A stretch of DNA of 64,000 bases, taken from NCBI RefSeq assembly GCF_001887775.1, contig NZ_CP015519.1, positions 1,364,001-1,428,000 on the forward strand, written 5' to 3'. The translations under genes were made by a program, and so were the position numbers. Origin of the DNA: Syntrophotalea acetylenivorans (GTDB lineage Bacteria; Desulfobacterota; Desulfuromonadia; Desulfuromonadales; Syntrophotaleaceae). This document shows positions 32,918-40,919 of this stretch, in pieces; position 1 is the first letter of the stretch; the number at the start of each line of letters is the position of its first letter. The notes beneath the pieces are model-generated. The model had not been told where the DNA came from and searched no databases. It saw only the letters and a program-made list of their open reading frames with translations.

Positions 32918-34607
32918 CGCAACCCACCTGTTCTTGTCTGGGGTCTTCGACCGGCAGCGCAAAAAGAAACCGGCAGCCCTTCATCGCCTGCTGCTCATCG
33001 CTTTTAAAAGGCGATTCAACCCAGATACTTCCCCCGTGCGCTTCAGCCACCAGCTTGCAGAAGGCCAGCCCGAGCCCGACCCCACGACGACCATTTTCAT
33101 GCTTTGTTTTGGTTGAAAAAAACTTTTCAAACACCTCTTTGTGGTGCTCTTTCGGGATACCGCCCCCCTGATCGGTGACAGTGACCAAAATACGGGCCCC
33201 ATCCGCCTGGAAACCAGCTCCCGTCGCCGATGCGATCCCGCTGGGACCAGATCCGTTCAACAACTCCGCAGCGATCGAAATCCGCCCCCCTTCGGGACTG
33301 AAGCGAATGGCATTTTCCAACAGGTTGGTGCAGGTACGCACGAGCCGACTCCAATCTCCAAGCAGTTGCAAAGCTTCTTCACCGGGCGTGAAGCAGATAT
33401 CAAGCTTTTTGTCTTCGCCGGCAAGTCGAACCTCCTTCAGGCTTTGCAGGAGGACGGCATTCATATCGACCAGGACCCGGCAAAGGGACAGACCGCCGCT
33501 TTCATCCCGAAAGATATCCAAAAAGTCCGACACCATTCCCAGCAGCTGGTAGCTGGAATCATAAGCAAGGCTCGCCAGCTCCTGCTGCTTGTCATTTAAG
33601 GGACCCAGGTATTTATCCAGCAATATCTTCATGCCGCGCTGGATAGAAAGGATCGGATTGCGCATATCGTGAGTCAGCATGCCGATCAGATCCTCCTTCA
33701 TGCGCTCCGCGGATTTCTGCTCGGAGATGTCCCTCATGACCGCGGCATAGCCGGTTCGCTCGCCCTTTTCGTCGTAAATTTTGGCGAATGAGACATCCGC
33801 CGGAAAGATCTGCCGCCCAGGGCGGCGCACATCGAGAACCAACGGACCTTTGCTCTCCGGCTTGGCCCGGCGGGGAGTCACCAGGGTGCGGACCGTTTCC
33901 GGCTCGACAAAGAGCGAACACAGGGTTCGGCCGACAATATTTTCCGCCGTGCGCCCGAGCATGTTTTCGCCGGCCTTATTGACCATGGTGATTTTTCCGT
34001 TTGGCTGAGCAGCGACGATGGCATCTGAAACGCTGTTTATGAGCTTGTGCAACGATTGCTGTTGGGCCCTTTGCGACAGATATTTCTGCAGCGCCAAGGA
34101 ACTGATCGTTTGAGCGATGGCCTCCATCAGCTTAAAAATAGACTCCAGACGCTCGCCACACATAAACGGTACTTCATCGAGAGCCTTCAGATACCCGTCG
34201 ATATCGCGGACCCCGATAGATTGAGCCTTTGCGATGGCTGCGGCCCGGGGAATATCGCCTGTTCGAACCTGGCCCATCACCAGGGTGGCCAGATGGTAGC
34301 CCTCAACAATAATCGGCGTGGCACAGTCCTGCAATCCCGCATTCAGGCAGGTATAGATAAAGCGTTTTTTCAACCGCTTGCTTTCCCTGCCCCCGTAACA
34401 ATCGCTTTCATAGCATTTTTGTCGCCCCGCCGGCGTGGAGCGGCAATATTCCCGGCAAAGAGTCGTGAAATTGTGCTCGGCAGTTATCGGCTGCCCTTCG
34501 CTGTCAACGACTACCGCGCTGACCTGGGTCGCTTCGGTCAAAGCTTCCAAAATCTTGTCCAGGGCGTTTTTTTCGATCAAATCAACGAGTTGCATATTTC
34601 TTCCCAT
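32910..34607 (-). CDS. PocR-domain sensor histidine kinase (copy A)
   Basis: The 565 residues start with a PocR ligand-binding domain (about 5-180, with the cysteine-rich CREYCRSTPAGRQKCYESDCYGG... region and the GYHLATLVMGQV strand), continue with a PAS domain (about 190-315), a HisKA helix with MLTHDMRNP (phospho-acceptor histidine) and a HATPase domain (NLLENAIRFSPEGG; GVGLGLAFCKLVAEAHGG). No transmembrane helix is visible, so it senses a cytoplasmic signal. PocR domains respond to propanediol-like small molecules in the pdu/cob system, which fits a diol- or aldehyde-degrading locus. The ATG at 34607 is preferred; the upstream extension is unlike the family. Confidence 0.9.
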   Translation of the reverse strand: MGRNMQLVDLIEKNALDKILEALTEATQVSAVVVDSEGQPITAEHNFTTLCREYCRSTPAGRQKCYESDCYGGRESKRLKKRFIYTCLNAGLQDCATPIIVEGYHLATLVMGQVRTGDIPRAAAIAKAQSIGVRDIDGYLKALDEVPFMCGERLESIFKLMEAIAQTISSLALQKYLSQRAQQQSLHKLINSVSDAIVAAQPNGKITMVNKAGENMLGRTAENIVGRTLCSLFVEPETVRTLVTPRRAKPESKGPLVLDVRRPGRQIFPADVSFAKIYDEKGERTGYAAVMRDISEQKSAERMKEDLIGMLTHDMRNPILSIQRGMKILLDKYLGPLNDKQQELASLAYDSSYQLLGMVSDFLDIFRDESGGLSLCRVLVDMNAVLLQSLKEVRLAGEDKKLDICFTPGEEALQLLGDWSRLVRTCTNLLENAIRFSPEGGRISIAAELLNGSGPSGIASATGAGFQADGARILVTVTDQGGGIPKEHHKEVFEKFFSTKTKHENGRRGVGLGLAFCKLVAEAHGGSIWVESPFKSDEQQAMKGCRFLFALPVEDPRQEQVGCDE

Positions 34608-34955
34608 ATAACCGTCCTCAGCGACTCTGTTGTCGGGCCAGGCCAAAATCGATGACAAGAGAAGAAGCCATGATCTCAACTCGCAGGTATCTGCCTGATA
34701 TGCTTATCAATATTTATTTCAAAACCACTATCTCTATCTATGTACTGAATTATAACACCGTTTAGCCCAAAAGGTCTCTCCCCCACACATCCCCCATTCG
34801 GGGGACAGAATACCCCTTTTCAAGCGATTGGCTAGTATTGATGTTTTTGCTGTAATGGCTCAATTACCTGCATAGGAAATGATCGGACTTTCGTACCAAT
34901 AAAAAGGTATTTAACAATCGACCAAAACCAGGAAACAACAAAGGAGTAAATCGTT
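34608..34955. promoter_or_regulatory. Divergent control region of kinase A and satP
   Basis: About 350 bases between divergent genes. It holds the palindrome TCCCCCATTCGGGGGA at 34790-34805, preceded at about 34778 by a half-site TCCCCC, and a smaller inverted repeat TACCAATAAAAAGGTA near 34896-34911. The first resembles the paired palindromes upstream of torF and kinase B. Promoter hexamers are not clear enough to call. Confidence 0.45.
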
Positions 34956-35597
34956 ATGGCAGGAAATGGACAGGGAAATCCGGCGGTGGTCGGCTTGGCA
35001 GGCTTCGGACTGACGACCTTATTGTTGCAATTTCACAATCTCGGCTGGTGTGGAACCGGGATTATCTTTTGTACCGCGCTGATGCTGGGCGGCGGTGCGC
35101 AATTGATTGCGGGCCTGCAGGAATTCAAATGCGGCAACAATTTCGGCTACAGCGCCTTTACCGTCTATGGCGCCTTCTGGCTGGCCCTCGGGTTCATCTG
35201 GCTCATTCTCGACCTGCAAAGCGTACCCAACTCGGTCATCGGCAGCCACCTGGCGATCAACAAACCCGACATCGGCTTCTTCCTGGTCGGCTTCACCCTC
35301 TATACGGCGATCATGTGGGTCGCGGCACTGCGCATCCACGGCATGATGGCCTTTACCTTCACCACCCTGCTACTCGGGTTCATCGGGCTCGACCTGGTCT
35401 TTCTGGCCGACATGAAGTGGCTGATGACCGTAACGGCCATTGATCTCATCATTTGCGCCCTATCGGCCTGGTACATGATGGCCAACATTATTTATACGCA
35501 GGTATTCGGCAGGGCGGTCCTGCCTGTTGGCGCCCCCTGGGTCAAACTTAAACTGCCATTGGCGGAAGCTGTAGTGGAACAAAAACTTGCAGCGTAA
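34956..35597 (+). CDS. satP: Acetate/succinate permease of the SatP (YaaH/GPR1) family
   Basis: The 213-residue protein has six hydrophobic segments and the family's opening NPAVVGLAGFGLTTLLL motif (NPAPLGL in relatives), followed by GGGAQLIAGLQEFKCGNNFG and FTVYGAFWLALG. These proteins carry acetate with protons or as channels. Here it probably releases fermentation acetate or takes it up. It is transcribed away from the PocR kinase gene, with an AAAGGAG ribosome-binding site, and ends at a strong terminator. Confidence 0.9.
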   Translation: MAGNGQGNPAVVGLAGFGLTTLLLQFHNLGWCGTGIIFCTALMLGGGAQLIAGLQEFKCGNNFGYSAFTVYGAFWLALGFIWLILDLQSVPNSVIGSHLAINKPDIGFFLVGFTLYTAIMWVAALRIHGMMAFTFTTLLLGFIGLDLVFLADMKWLMTVTAIDLIICALSAWYMMANIIYTQVFGRAVLPVGAPWVKLKLPLAEAVVEQKLAA

Positions 35598-35685
35598 AAG
35601 GTAAGCTCTTCACAAGAACACCAGGTCGGGAGATCCCTTAAGCGCTCTCTCCTGACCGAGCGTGTACAACGGGTTTGAAATTGAA

Positions 35686-35716
35686 TGCCGGGGGGTCACC
35701 CCCGGCAATTTTTTTT
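35686..35716 (+). terminator. Terminator after satP
   Basis: A stem TGCCGGGGG/CCCCCGGCA is followed by nine T residues within the stretch 35708-35716, 90 bases after the satP stop. Confidence 0.85.
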
Positions 35717-35750
35717 GGTGAAATCAGAACAATTAAACTGGACCTCTCAT

Positions 35751-35873
35751 TTAGCATGGCATAGTCAAAAGCACCAGAAACTGCTTGGCATTGGCCGGGC
35801 AATATCGGACGCACTTGGAGCAATCCCGGCACTCGTTCTCTACCGTATAGACAGGAGGCGGAAGGTGTCTCAT
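35751..35873 (-). pseudogene. 5' remnant of a second hydS gene
   Basis: The minus-strand reading from ATG 35873 gives PPPVYTVENECRDCSKC and VRYCP, matching the start of HydS (PPVYTAENECQDCSKC). After the first Fe-S motif the sequence passes directly to PANAKQ, which resembles the end of the second Fe-S motif in the intact gene (PAKAKR), so an internal deletion appears to have joined the two. It then runs into unrelated residues and a stop after 40 codons. It lies 11 bases after the second ferredoxin gene, exactly as in the left arm. Confidence 0.8.
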
Positions 35874-35884
35874 AAGATACTCCG

Positions 35885-36130
35885 CTACTGAAGGGGCAAA
35901 TACTGGTCGAGCAATTGCTCAATGCTTTCGGCATGCACACCACCGTGAACTTGCCCGTTAATCTCGACAATCGGTCCCTCGGAACAGAGTCCTTCGCAGC
36001 GACTTCCCCGCAAATCAACTAAGCAGTCTATCTGGCGTTTGCTAAGATAACTTTCGATGCGCGCAAGATTTTCCTGATTGCCACGGCTATAACACGAGCT
36101 ACCCATGCAAATCTTGATGAAATACTCCAT
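35885..36130 (-). CDS. Thioredoxin-like [2Fe-2S] ferredoxin, hydrogenase-associated (copy 2)
   Basis: This is the diverged twin of the ferredoxin at 24447. The 81 residues keep all four cluster cysteines (ICMGSSCYSRG and GSRCEGLCSEGP) and the EINGQVHGGV strand. The ATG at 36130 aligns with the start of copy 1; a GTG six bases upstream adds only two residues. Most differences lie in the middle helix and the C-terminus, and many are at third codon positions, so both copies seem to be under selection. Its downstream partner hydS is only a fragment here, so copy 2 must serve the distant HydS, another partner, or none. Confidence 0.85.
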   Translation of the reverse strand: MEYFIKICMGSSCYSRGNQENLARIESYLSKRQIDCLVDLRGSRCEGLCSEGPIVEINGQVHGGVHAESIEQLLDQYLPLQ

Positions 36131-36198
36131 CCACACACCTCTTTACTTGACAACAAGGTTACGGAATGACCGCCTTGACCACGGACGAATTCTTCCAG

Positions 36199-36312
36199 AA
36201 AAAACTTAAGCCCGGAACGCGCTATGCGGTTCCGGGCTTAAGCCAGGCTGTCACCTGCTGGACAGCCATCTTCGCCACAGACTCTCGGCCCGGCCCGAAG
36301 GCCCATGACGGA
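36199..36312 (-). promoter_or_regulatory. Conserved leader domain and intrinsic terminator, copy 2
   Basis: On the minus strand the same GGGCC-TTCG-GGCC and AGTCTGTGGCGAAG blocks as in copy 1 are followed by a 7-bp stem (GGCTGTC/GACAGCC; different in sequence from the equivalent stem in copy 1) and then a 14-bp stem at 36205-36242 followed by six T residues at 36204-36199. This is a convincing intrinsic terminator inside the 5' leader, about 70 bases before the ferredoxin start, and implies attenuation. Confidence 0.6.
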
Positions 36313-36389
36313 AACTGTTTTCTTCGATGAAATAGCTCAGATGATCTATTTTAAAGCCTGATCGGCTTATAAGTAATCTTTGCTTGAAA

Positions 36390-36633
36390 AGGCTCCAAGT
36401 GGGGGGAGGGAGGAGGAAAACCCCCCACTTGGAATAACAAGGAGGTGAAGACTAGACAAGCTTTTTTGTGTGGGGGCTTTCTTAATAAGAAAGTATTTCA
36501 AAAGCTTTACCTAGGTTATACAAAGCATTTACTAGCTTTGTATATATACACAAACAAAACAGTTAAAATAGAATCGGAAGCAATTCCCAGTTGCCTACAA
36601 CCAAAATTTCAACTATCAGTTGTGTATGGTTCT
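36390..36633 (-). ncRNA. Highly conserved structured leader element, copy 2
   Basis: This element is nearly identical to 23958-24200. It keeps the 12-bp CCAAGTGGGGGG stem (36390-36427 region), the CTTTCTT/AAGAAAG hairpin with a changed loop base, and CACCTCCTTG. On the opposite strand the same bases read AAGGAGGTG followed by an open frame from GTG 36445, also kept in copy 1, so a small peptide on that strand is an alternative reading. Confidence 0.45.
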
Positions 36634-36662
36634 ATAATATACATGAGAGATGGATCTGACAA
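36634..36662 (-). promoter_or_regulatory. Sigma-70-type promoter of the right ferredoxin leader
   Basis: On the minus strand TTGTCA (36662-36657), a 17-base spacer and TATTAT (36639-36634). It is conserved with the left-arm promoter. The palindrome TCACCCTCAAGAGTGA at 36663-36678 abuts the -35 hexamer, as in the left arm. Confidence 0.6.
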
Positions 36663-36678
36663 TCACCCTCAAGAGTGA

Positions 36679-36842
36679 ATTTAATATCTATAAGCTAGCT
36701 TATAATAGTTATTTTGTTTCATATTTTATCACTACATTAAGACTTTGAACAAAATAGTGGTTTTTTCGAGCATCTCAAGCACCCAAGACTTTCAAGTGCG
36801 AAAATCGACAGTTCTCCCATTCTCTACAATTTGCACAGTTCA
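36679..36842. other. Spacer between the right operator and DUF4125
   Basis: AT-rich sequence with a short palindrome around 36690-36705 (ATAAGCTAGCTTAT). No gene is seen, and the sequence is not conserved with the matching part of the left arm. Confidence 0.4.
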
Positions 36843-37427
36843 CTAAGGAGAACCTTTTTCCCTTAAAGTTTTTTCCAAATTTTCCAGAGAGTCAAACCCC
36901 CACTGTTTGGCAAGAAAACGATAGATCGTCTCGGAAAGATTCGATCCTGCTTTCTGCAAATCAAGCATATCCTGATTAAGCCGCTTCAGAGTTTTTTCCG
37001 AGTAGCTTTCCAATTCCCCACGCAGATAGGTTTCAAAAGAAGTCAAGTCGGGAGCATTTTCTGTCTGGCGCAACGGTCGACCGCCTCGCATCAGACCAGG
37101 ATAATCGGCAATAAATTGCTCTTGTCCCTGAACAGCCAAATCGGTAATGGCGTCGATTAACACACTGAAGTTTTCACAGGGCACCAGGTTGTCCATACGG
37201 GCATATTTGAGAGCCAGCAAATTGCGCCCCGTCGCCTTGGCCTGTTGCAAATCATCCAGATAGCTTTCGAGGGTTGCAGGGGACCAAGCGGCGAACTGGG
37301 CCCTTCGGTGCAACTTGAAACCTTCGGGGTCTTCCTGACAGCGATACTTTTGAGCGGTAGGAACGGACAAAAACATGGCCAGCTCCAGCTCTAGAATCTG
37401 CTCGGTGAGCCGTATTCGGTCTTCCAT
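36843..37427 (-). CDS. DUF4125 family protein
   Basis: The function is unknown. The 194-residue protein, starting at ATG 37427 after AAAGGA, is mostly helical and has the family-like pattern of an N-terminal EDRIRLTEQILELELAMFLSV helix, a QEDPEGFKLHRRAQF segment and several ARMDNL- and LPC-type helices. It is the third gene of a TPR-DUF4037-DUF4125 run, genes that often travel together. A fragment of a paralogue lies at 23622. The former arrangement, inferred from the two arms, placed this gene directly upstream of the ferredoxin-hydS pair, so a regulatory or maturation role linked to H2 sensing or fermentation is possible. Confidence 0.75.
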   Translation of the reverse strand: MEDRIRLTEQILELELAMFLSVPTAQKYRCQEDPEGFKLHRRAQFAAWSPATLESYLDDLQQAKATGRNLLALKYARMDNLVPCENFSVLIDAITDLAVQGQEQFIADYPGLMRGGRPLRQTENAPDLTSFETYLRGELESYSEKTLKRLNQDMLDLQKAGSNLSETIYRFLAKQWGFDSLENLEKTLREKGSP

Positions 37428-37450
37428 AAACACATCCTTTTTCAATTATT

Positions 37451-38395
37451 TCAGTTAAATACGGTAAAGTGTTTCCGCAGGTCAGGGTCAAGAATCCCGG
37501 CTTGCACTCGGGGTCCGTGATCCAGCAGAAAGCTGCTCTTTGAATCACTCAATCCCTGAGATTGCATCTCTTCGACAACCAAACCGCAGAGCTCTTCAAT
37601 GATGGCGACTTTCTGGTCTCCATCATCCGTATTCAGCAATCTGTTGATTTGCTTATGCAGAATCGAACCGAGGACCGGTAACTGAGCGGTGGCACGGTGC
37701 AGCCATTTGTAAAAGGGCGCGTAGCGACGATTGAGCAGGAAGGCCATGGACATGAGGTCATGGCAGAACTGAAGTTCGGCATAGCGACTGGCGAAAGGCT
37801 CGTTGCGCTGCAGGCTGCGAAGAAGGTTGTACTGGCCCGTCTGGGCCAGGGTCATGCACCGTGAAGCGATCTTTTTTCGACGAATGTCTTCCGGATAATA
37901 GTCGAGCAGATGACGACGCCAAGCGGAAAAGTGATCGTCCGGGTCGTGAAAGACCGCACCGTTGGTGCAAACTCCCAGCGCCTGATCGGACAACCCCAGC
38001 CATTCCCGCAACCCTTCAGGCGGATGATCGAGCCCGGTGTAGCGGGCATAAAAACCCGCGATATTCAGTACGCCCATGCGACCTTCTTCGCCGGGGCTTG
38101 TCTGACGTGGTCCAAAACCGGCAAAAGTTTGAGGCAGCTCGCGATAAGCGGCATCCAATTCGGGCCCGTAGTCTGTAAAATCTTTCTGCGACAGCCAAAG
38201 ACAAAACCCCGGCCCCCAATCGTGATCCCGGGACAGAGCGTCGTCAAACCCGTAGCATTCCGACCCTGGCCCCACCAGACCCACAGCAATCCTGTCGGCA
38301 AGATCGCTGAAACGTTCTTGAATCATGGGCAGACCGTGGGCCAAAAAATAGTCTTTGGAGAGTTGCAATCCCTTCATCGCCTGATTACTACTCAC
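37451..38395 (-). CDS. DUF4037 family protein (nucleotidyltransferase-like)
   Basis: The 314 residues include the segment VGPGSECYGFDDALSRDHDWG near residues 40-60, typical of DUF4037, in which the paired aspartates recall nucleotidyltransferase active sites. Helical parts follow. The GTG start at 38395 overlaps the TPR gene stop as GTGA, so the two are translationally coupled. Neither substrate nor role is known. A nucleotidyl transfer to a protein or small-molecule partner is a guess from the fold. Confidence 0.75.
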   Translation of the reverse strand: MSSNQAMKGLQLSKDYFLAHGLPMIQERFSDLADRIAVGLVGPGSECYGFDDALSRDHDWGPGFCLWLSQKDFTDYGPELDAAYRELPQTFAGFGPRQTSPGEEGRMGVLNIAGFYARYTGLDHPPEGLREWLGLSDQALGVCTNGAVFHDPDDHFSAWRRHLLDYYPEDIRRKKIASRCMTLAQTGQYNLLRSLQRNEPFASRYAELQFCHDLMSMAFLLNRRYAPFYKWLHRATAQLPVLGSILHKQINRLLNTDDGDQKVAIIEELCGLVVEEMQSQGLSDSKSSFLLDHGPRVQAGILDPDLRKHFTVFN

Positions 38396-39057
38396 TCTTT
38401 GAGAAGGTCGATGTTTTTCGAAGCCTGCCGAGCCTTGGCGGCATTGCCCGTCTGCTCATAAATATCTCTAGCCTTTTCAAATTGGAGCAGGGCGGAAGCT
38501 TTATTCTCGGTCAAGGCATGAATGTAACCAATATTGGTGTACTGATCGGCTACCTTGCCCAGGTGACCCAATTCTTCGAATATTTGCAGGGCCTGACCAT
38601 AATAGTCGAGAGCCTGGGAGTAGTCCTTTCGATCCCGACAAACCGACCCCATGTTACCCAGTTGATCCGCCACCCCTTCTGGCTGACCGCAATCAACGAA
38701 ATTCTCCCTGGCGTAATTAAAAGTTGTCAGGGCTTCGTCAAAACGCTGCAGACGCGACAGCAACAGGCCAATGTTATTCTGGACAGCGGCCATGCCGGGC
38801 TTGTCGCCTTCCGAAGCCAACAGGAGACCGATCTGACAATAAATATCCAGAGCTTCCTCCTGCCGATCACTGGCACAATAGGTATCGGCCATCAGCATAT
38901 GCTGCCGGGCTTCACCTTGTACATTTCCAGCGTCCCTGTAGAGTCGCGCGGCTTCGGTAAAAGAGACCAAAGCCTCATCGTAAGCACCTTGCTTAAAGTG
39001 CGCGATTCCTTCACGGGTTAAGAATTCGGTCTGTTCCATCGAGGATTCTTTATTCAT
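38392..39057 (-). CDS. Tetratricopeptide-repeat protein
   Basis: A 221-residue protein made of about five TPR units (for example EGIAHFKQGAYDEALVSFTE, the GNVQGEARQHMLMADTY unit and KDYSQALDYYGQALQIFEEL), so a protein-protein scaffold. The ATG at 39057 is preferred, with AGGAAA upstream; a longer reading adds unrelated residues. It starts the TPR-DUF4037-DUF4125 run and probably binds the other two products. Confidence 0.82.
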   Translation of the reverse strand: MNKESSMEQTEFLTREGIAHFKQGAYDEALVSFTEAARLYRDAGNVQGEARQHMLMADTYCASDRQEEALDIYCQIGLLLASEGDKPGMAAVQNNIGLLLSRLQRFDEALTTFNYARENFVDCGQPEGVADQLGNMGSVCRDRKDYSQALDYYGQALQIFEELGHLGKVADQYTNIGYIHALTENKASALLQFEKARDIYEQTGNAAKARQASKNIDLLKE

Positions 39058-39167
39058 GACATTTCCTGTCAAAGGAATGTTGCGGTCGGCCCATGACTGC
39101 AACCATCAAAACATTTTTGTACACAGCAAAACCCTTTATCGTTGTCTCCAGCGAGACACCCTCAATC

Positions 39168-39467
39168 TCAATCAAGCTTTTCCAGAAGGTTGATTTGAGG
39201 TGCCTCGGCAAACAATTCATCCACTTTTCCCAAAAGAGCCTGCAGGTAAGGCATTGCCAGATGCTGCTCCAGATCCTGGCGACTTTTCCAGACCTCATAA
39301 AAAACCAAAACGCCTGGATCGTCCGTGGAACGATGCAGGTCGTATTGAATACATCCGACTTCTTGTCGGGTGGGATCCAGAAGCGCACTCAACTCGGCAA
39401 GGGCGGCTTGCTCCTTGCCTTCTTTGGCTTTGAAACTGGCCACTACAATCACATCTTGGACAGGCAT
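39168..39467 (-). CDS. Antibiotic-biosynthesis-monooxygenase (YgiN-like) fold protein
   Basis: The 99 residues fit the ferredoxin-like dimeric ABM fold: VIVVASFKAKEGKEQAALAEL at the N-terminus, the CIQYDLHRSTDDPGVLVFYEVW centre and the HLAMPYLQALL helix. YgiN-like members oxidise quinols or other aromatics, but many act in sensing or carbonyl metabolism. In an anaerobe next to a glycyl radical enzyme, a protective role against oxygen or aldehydes is possible but unproven. AAGGAG precedes the ATG. Confidence 0.85.
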   Translation of the reverse strand: MPVQDVIVVASFKAKEGKEQAALAELSALLDPTRQEVGCIQYDLHRSTDDPGVLVFYEVWKSRQDLEQHLAMPYLQALLGKVDELFAEAPQINLLEKLD

Positions 39468-39492
39468 GAAAAACTCCTTTTAAATAAAACAT

Positions 39493-39532
39493 GATCAGCC
39501 CTTTCCGAAGAACACTCCGAAAAGGGCTGATC
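39493..39532 (-). terminator. Terminator after the porin gene
   Basis: A 12-bp stem (GATCAGCCCTTT and complement) with a 16-base loop that can pair further (CCGAAG/ CTCCGA). On the minus strand it is followed by ATGTTTTATTT. It separates the porin gene from the ABM gene. Confidence 0.65.
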
Positions 39533-39549
39533 AACACTTTGTTAGCTGG

Positions 39550-40827
39550 TTACCATAAGAAGAAGGTACCCACGGCGATGATGTCTACGGACTGATCACC
39601 ACCGTTGAACCATTCGACATTGGCGTGGTTGTATTCGGCCACCAACTTCAGGTGCGGGTTGATGTCGTGGGACACGCCGAGGGTGATCACGTCCTGCTGC
39701 TTAAGTTCGCCAAATTCGGTAATGGCCCGAGCCGCTTTTTCGGCGGAAGTTTCTTCCATACGGTTAGCACCGTAGCAGATGGCAAGTTTTGTTTTGCCAC
39801 CGTTAGCGAAGGTATAGGTGCCCTGCAGCAGGTAACCGTAACCCTCCCGCTCTTCACCGGTGTAGTCGAGGGAATCGAAGTCGAGCATCAGGGTAGAGCC
39901 GAGACCTTCGCCGTCAAAACCGGAAACAACCACCTCGTAGCCCTTGTAGCCCACCTGCACACCGCCGGCCACACCCCAGGCGGTGACATCGTCAATGTCA
40001 CTGCCATCATTAAACTCGGCTTCCTGGTACAGACCACTGATCCAGGACTTGAAGCTACCAGCGCCATCGGCGTAATTACCGGCGTAGGTCAGTTCGCCTT
40101 CAATGCGGGGCATTTTGGTTTCGGTAGCGGAAGGTTTAACGACAATGTATTCTCCAGTGACCCCATCAACGCCCGTCGAAACACCGGAACCGTTGATAAC
40201 ACTGGGATCATGCAGGGCCAGAGCCAGTTTGAAGCCATTCATGTCCGGGGTGGTATAGCGAACCTGGGCGTTGAACTGGGGATAGATATAGCCGTAGCCG
40301 ATGTTGCCCAGAGTTGCGCCGCCGCCGGCCACGGAACCTTCGATACCATAGCCCATCAGGGTCCAACCGGTCAGAGCGTTCTGACCCATGAACAGACTCA
40401 GGGACTTGCCAACCATAAACTGACCGAAGTTGCCATCGACGGTAAAGAAGACTTCACGCAGGTCGATCTGACCGCTGAAGCTGTTCTTTTTATTGGCATT
40501 CTGCGGGTTGGGGTAAAAACCGACCCGGGATCCCATGTCGAGACCGCCCATGGTCGGCGCCTTGACGTTAAAGGCCAGTACGCCAGGCAGAAAACCGCTG
40601 CGAAGGCGGAAGGATTCCTGGTCGTCGGACAGGGTATGAAATTCGCTGTGTACCTTGTCTGGCCGCTCGTCGGCGGTGGCGTAACGCAGGAACATGTTGA
40701 CGTTGCCGTCGGTGCTGAAAGACCAGCCGTCGGAACCGCCAATGACCAGGGCGGCTTGAGCCGGGCACACCACAAACAGCGTGGCGAATATTGCGAGGCT
40801 GTAGAAAAGTTGCTTGATAGATTTCAT
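39550..40827 (-). CDS. Outer-membrane porin
   Basis: The 425-residue protein (ATG 40827, GGAGG upstream) has a signal peptide ending CPAQA/A and then alternating amphipathic strands with many glycine and aromatic residues, ending in VGTFFLW with the aromatic final residue required for outer-membrane assembly. It resembles 16-strand Gram-negative porins. It lies just downstream of the activase gene on the same strand and may give the substrate of the glycyl radical enzyme passage through the outer membrane. Confidence 0.85.
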   Translation of the reverse strand: MKSIKQLFYSLAIFATLFVVCPAQAALVIGGSDGWSFSTDGNVNMFLRYATADERPDKVHSEFHTLSDDQESFRLRSGFLPGVLAFNVKAPTMGGLDMGSRVGFYPNPQNANKKNSFSGQIDLREVFFTVDGNFGQFMVGKSLSLFMGQNALTGWTLMGYGIEGSVAGGGATLGNIGYGYIYPQFNAQVRYTTPDMNGFKLALALHDPSVINGSGVSTGVDGVTGEYIVVKPSATETKMPRIEGELTYAGNYADGAGSFKSWISGLYQEAEFNDGSDIDDVTAWGVAGGVQVGYKGYEVVVSGFDGEGLGSTLMLDFDSLDYTGEEREGYGYLLQGTYTFANGGKTKLAICYGANRMEETSAEKAARAITEFGELKQQDVITLGVSHDINPHLKLVAEYNHANVEWFNGGDQSVDIIAVGTFFLW

Positions 40828-40919
40828 GGGTTGTACCTCCAAAGTAAGAAAATTATCAATCACCAGGACTGACTAAAAAATGACTTTGCATGCGCTAGTT
40901 GCAAGTGCAGGATACGACC

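Larger units (their letters stand above)
35775..36985 (-). repeat. Right arm of a long inverted repeat
   Basis: This is the counterpart of 23622-24795 in opposite orientation. Read on the minus strand it holds the last third of the intact DUF4125 gene, a spacer, an operator-like palindrome, a promoter, the conserved leader, a terminator, ferredoxin copy 2 and the hydS remnant. The arm limits are set by where homology at protein level fades, so they are approximate. Confidence 0.8.

Noticed and set aside
23622-36985. Composite transposon or integrative element
   Set aside because: No transposase, integrase or target-site duplication is visible, and the arms contain genes and promoters. Segmental inverted duplication explains them better.
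39625-40872. A 415-codon plus-strand frame
   Set aside because: It is antisense to the porin gene, which has a signal peptide and a proper barrel terminus.
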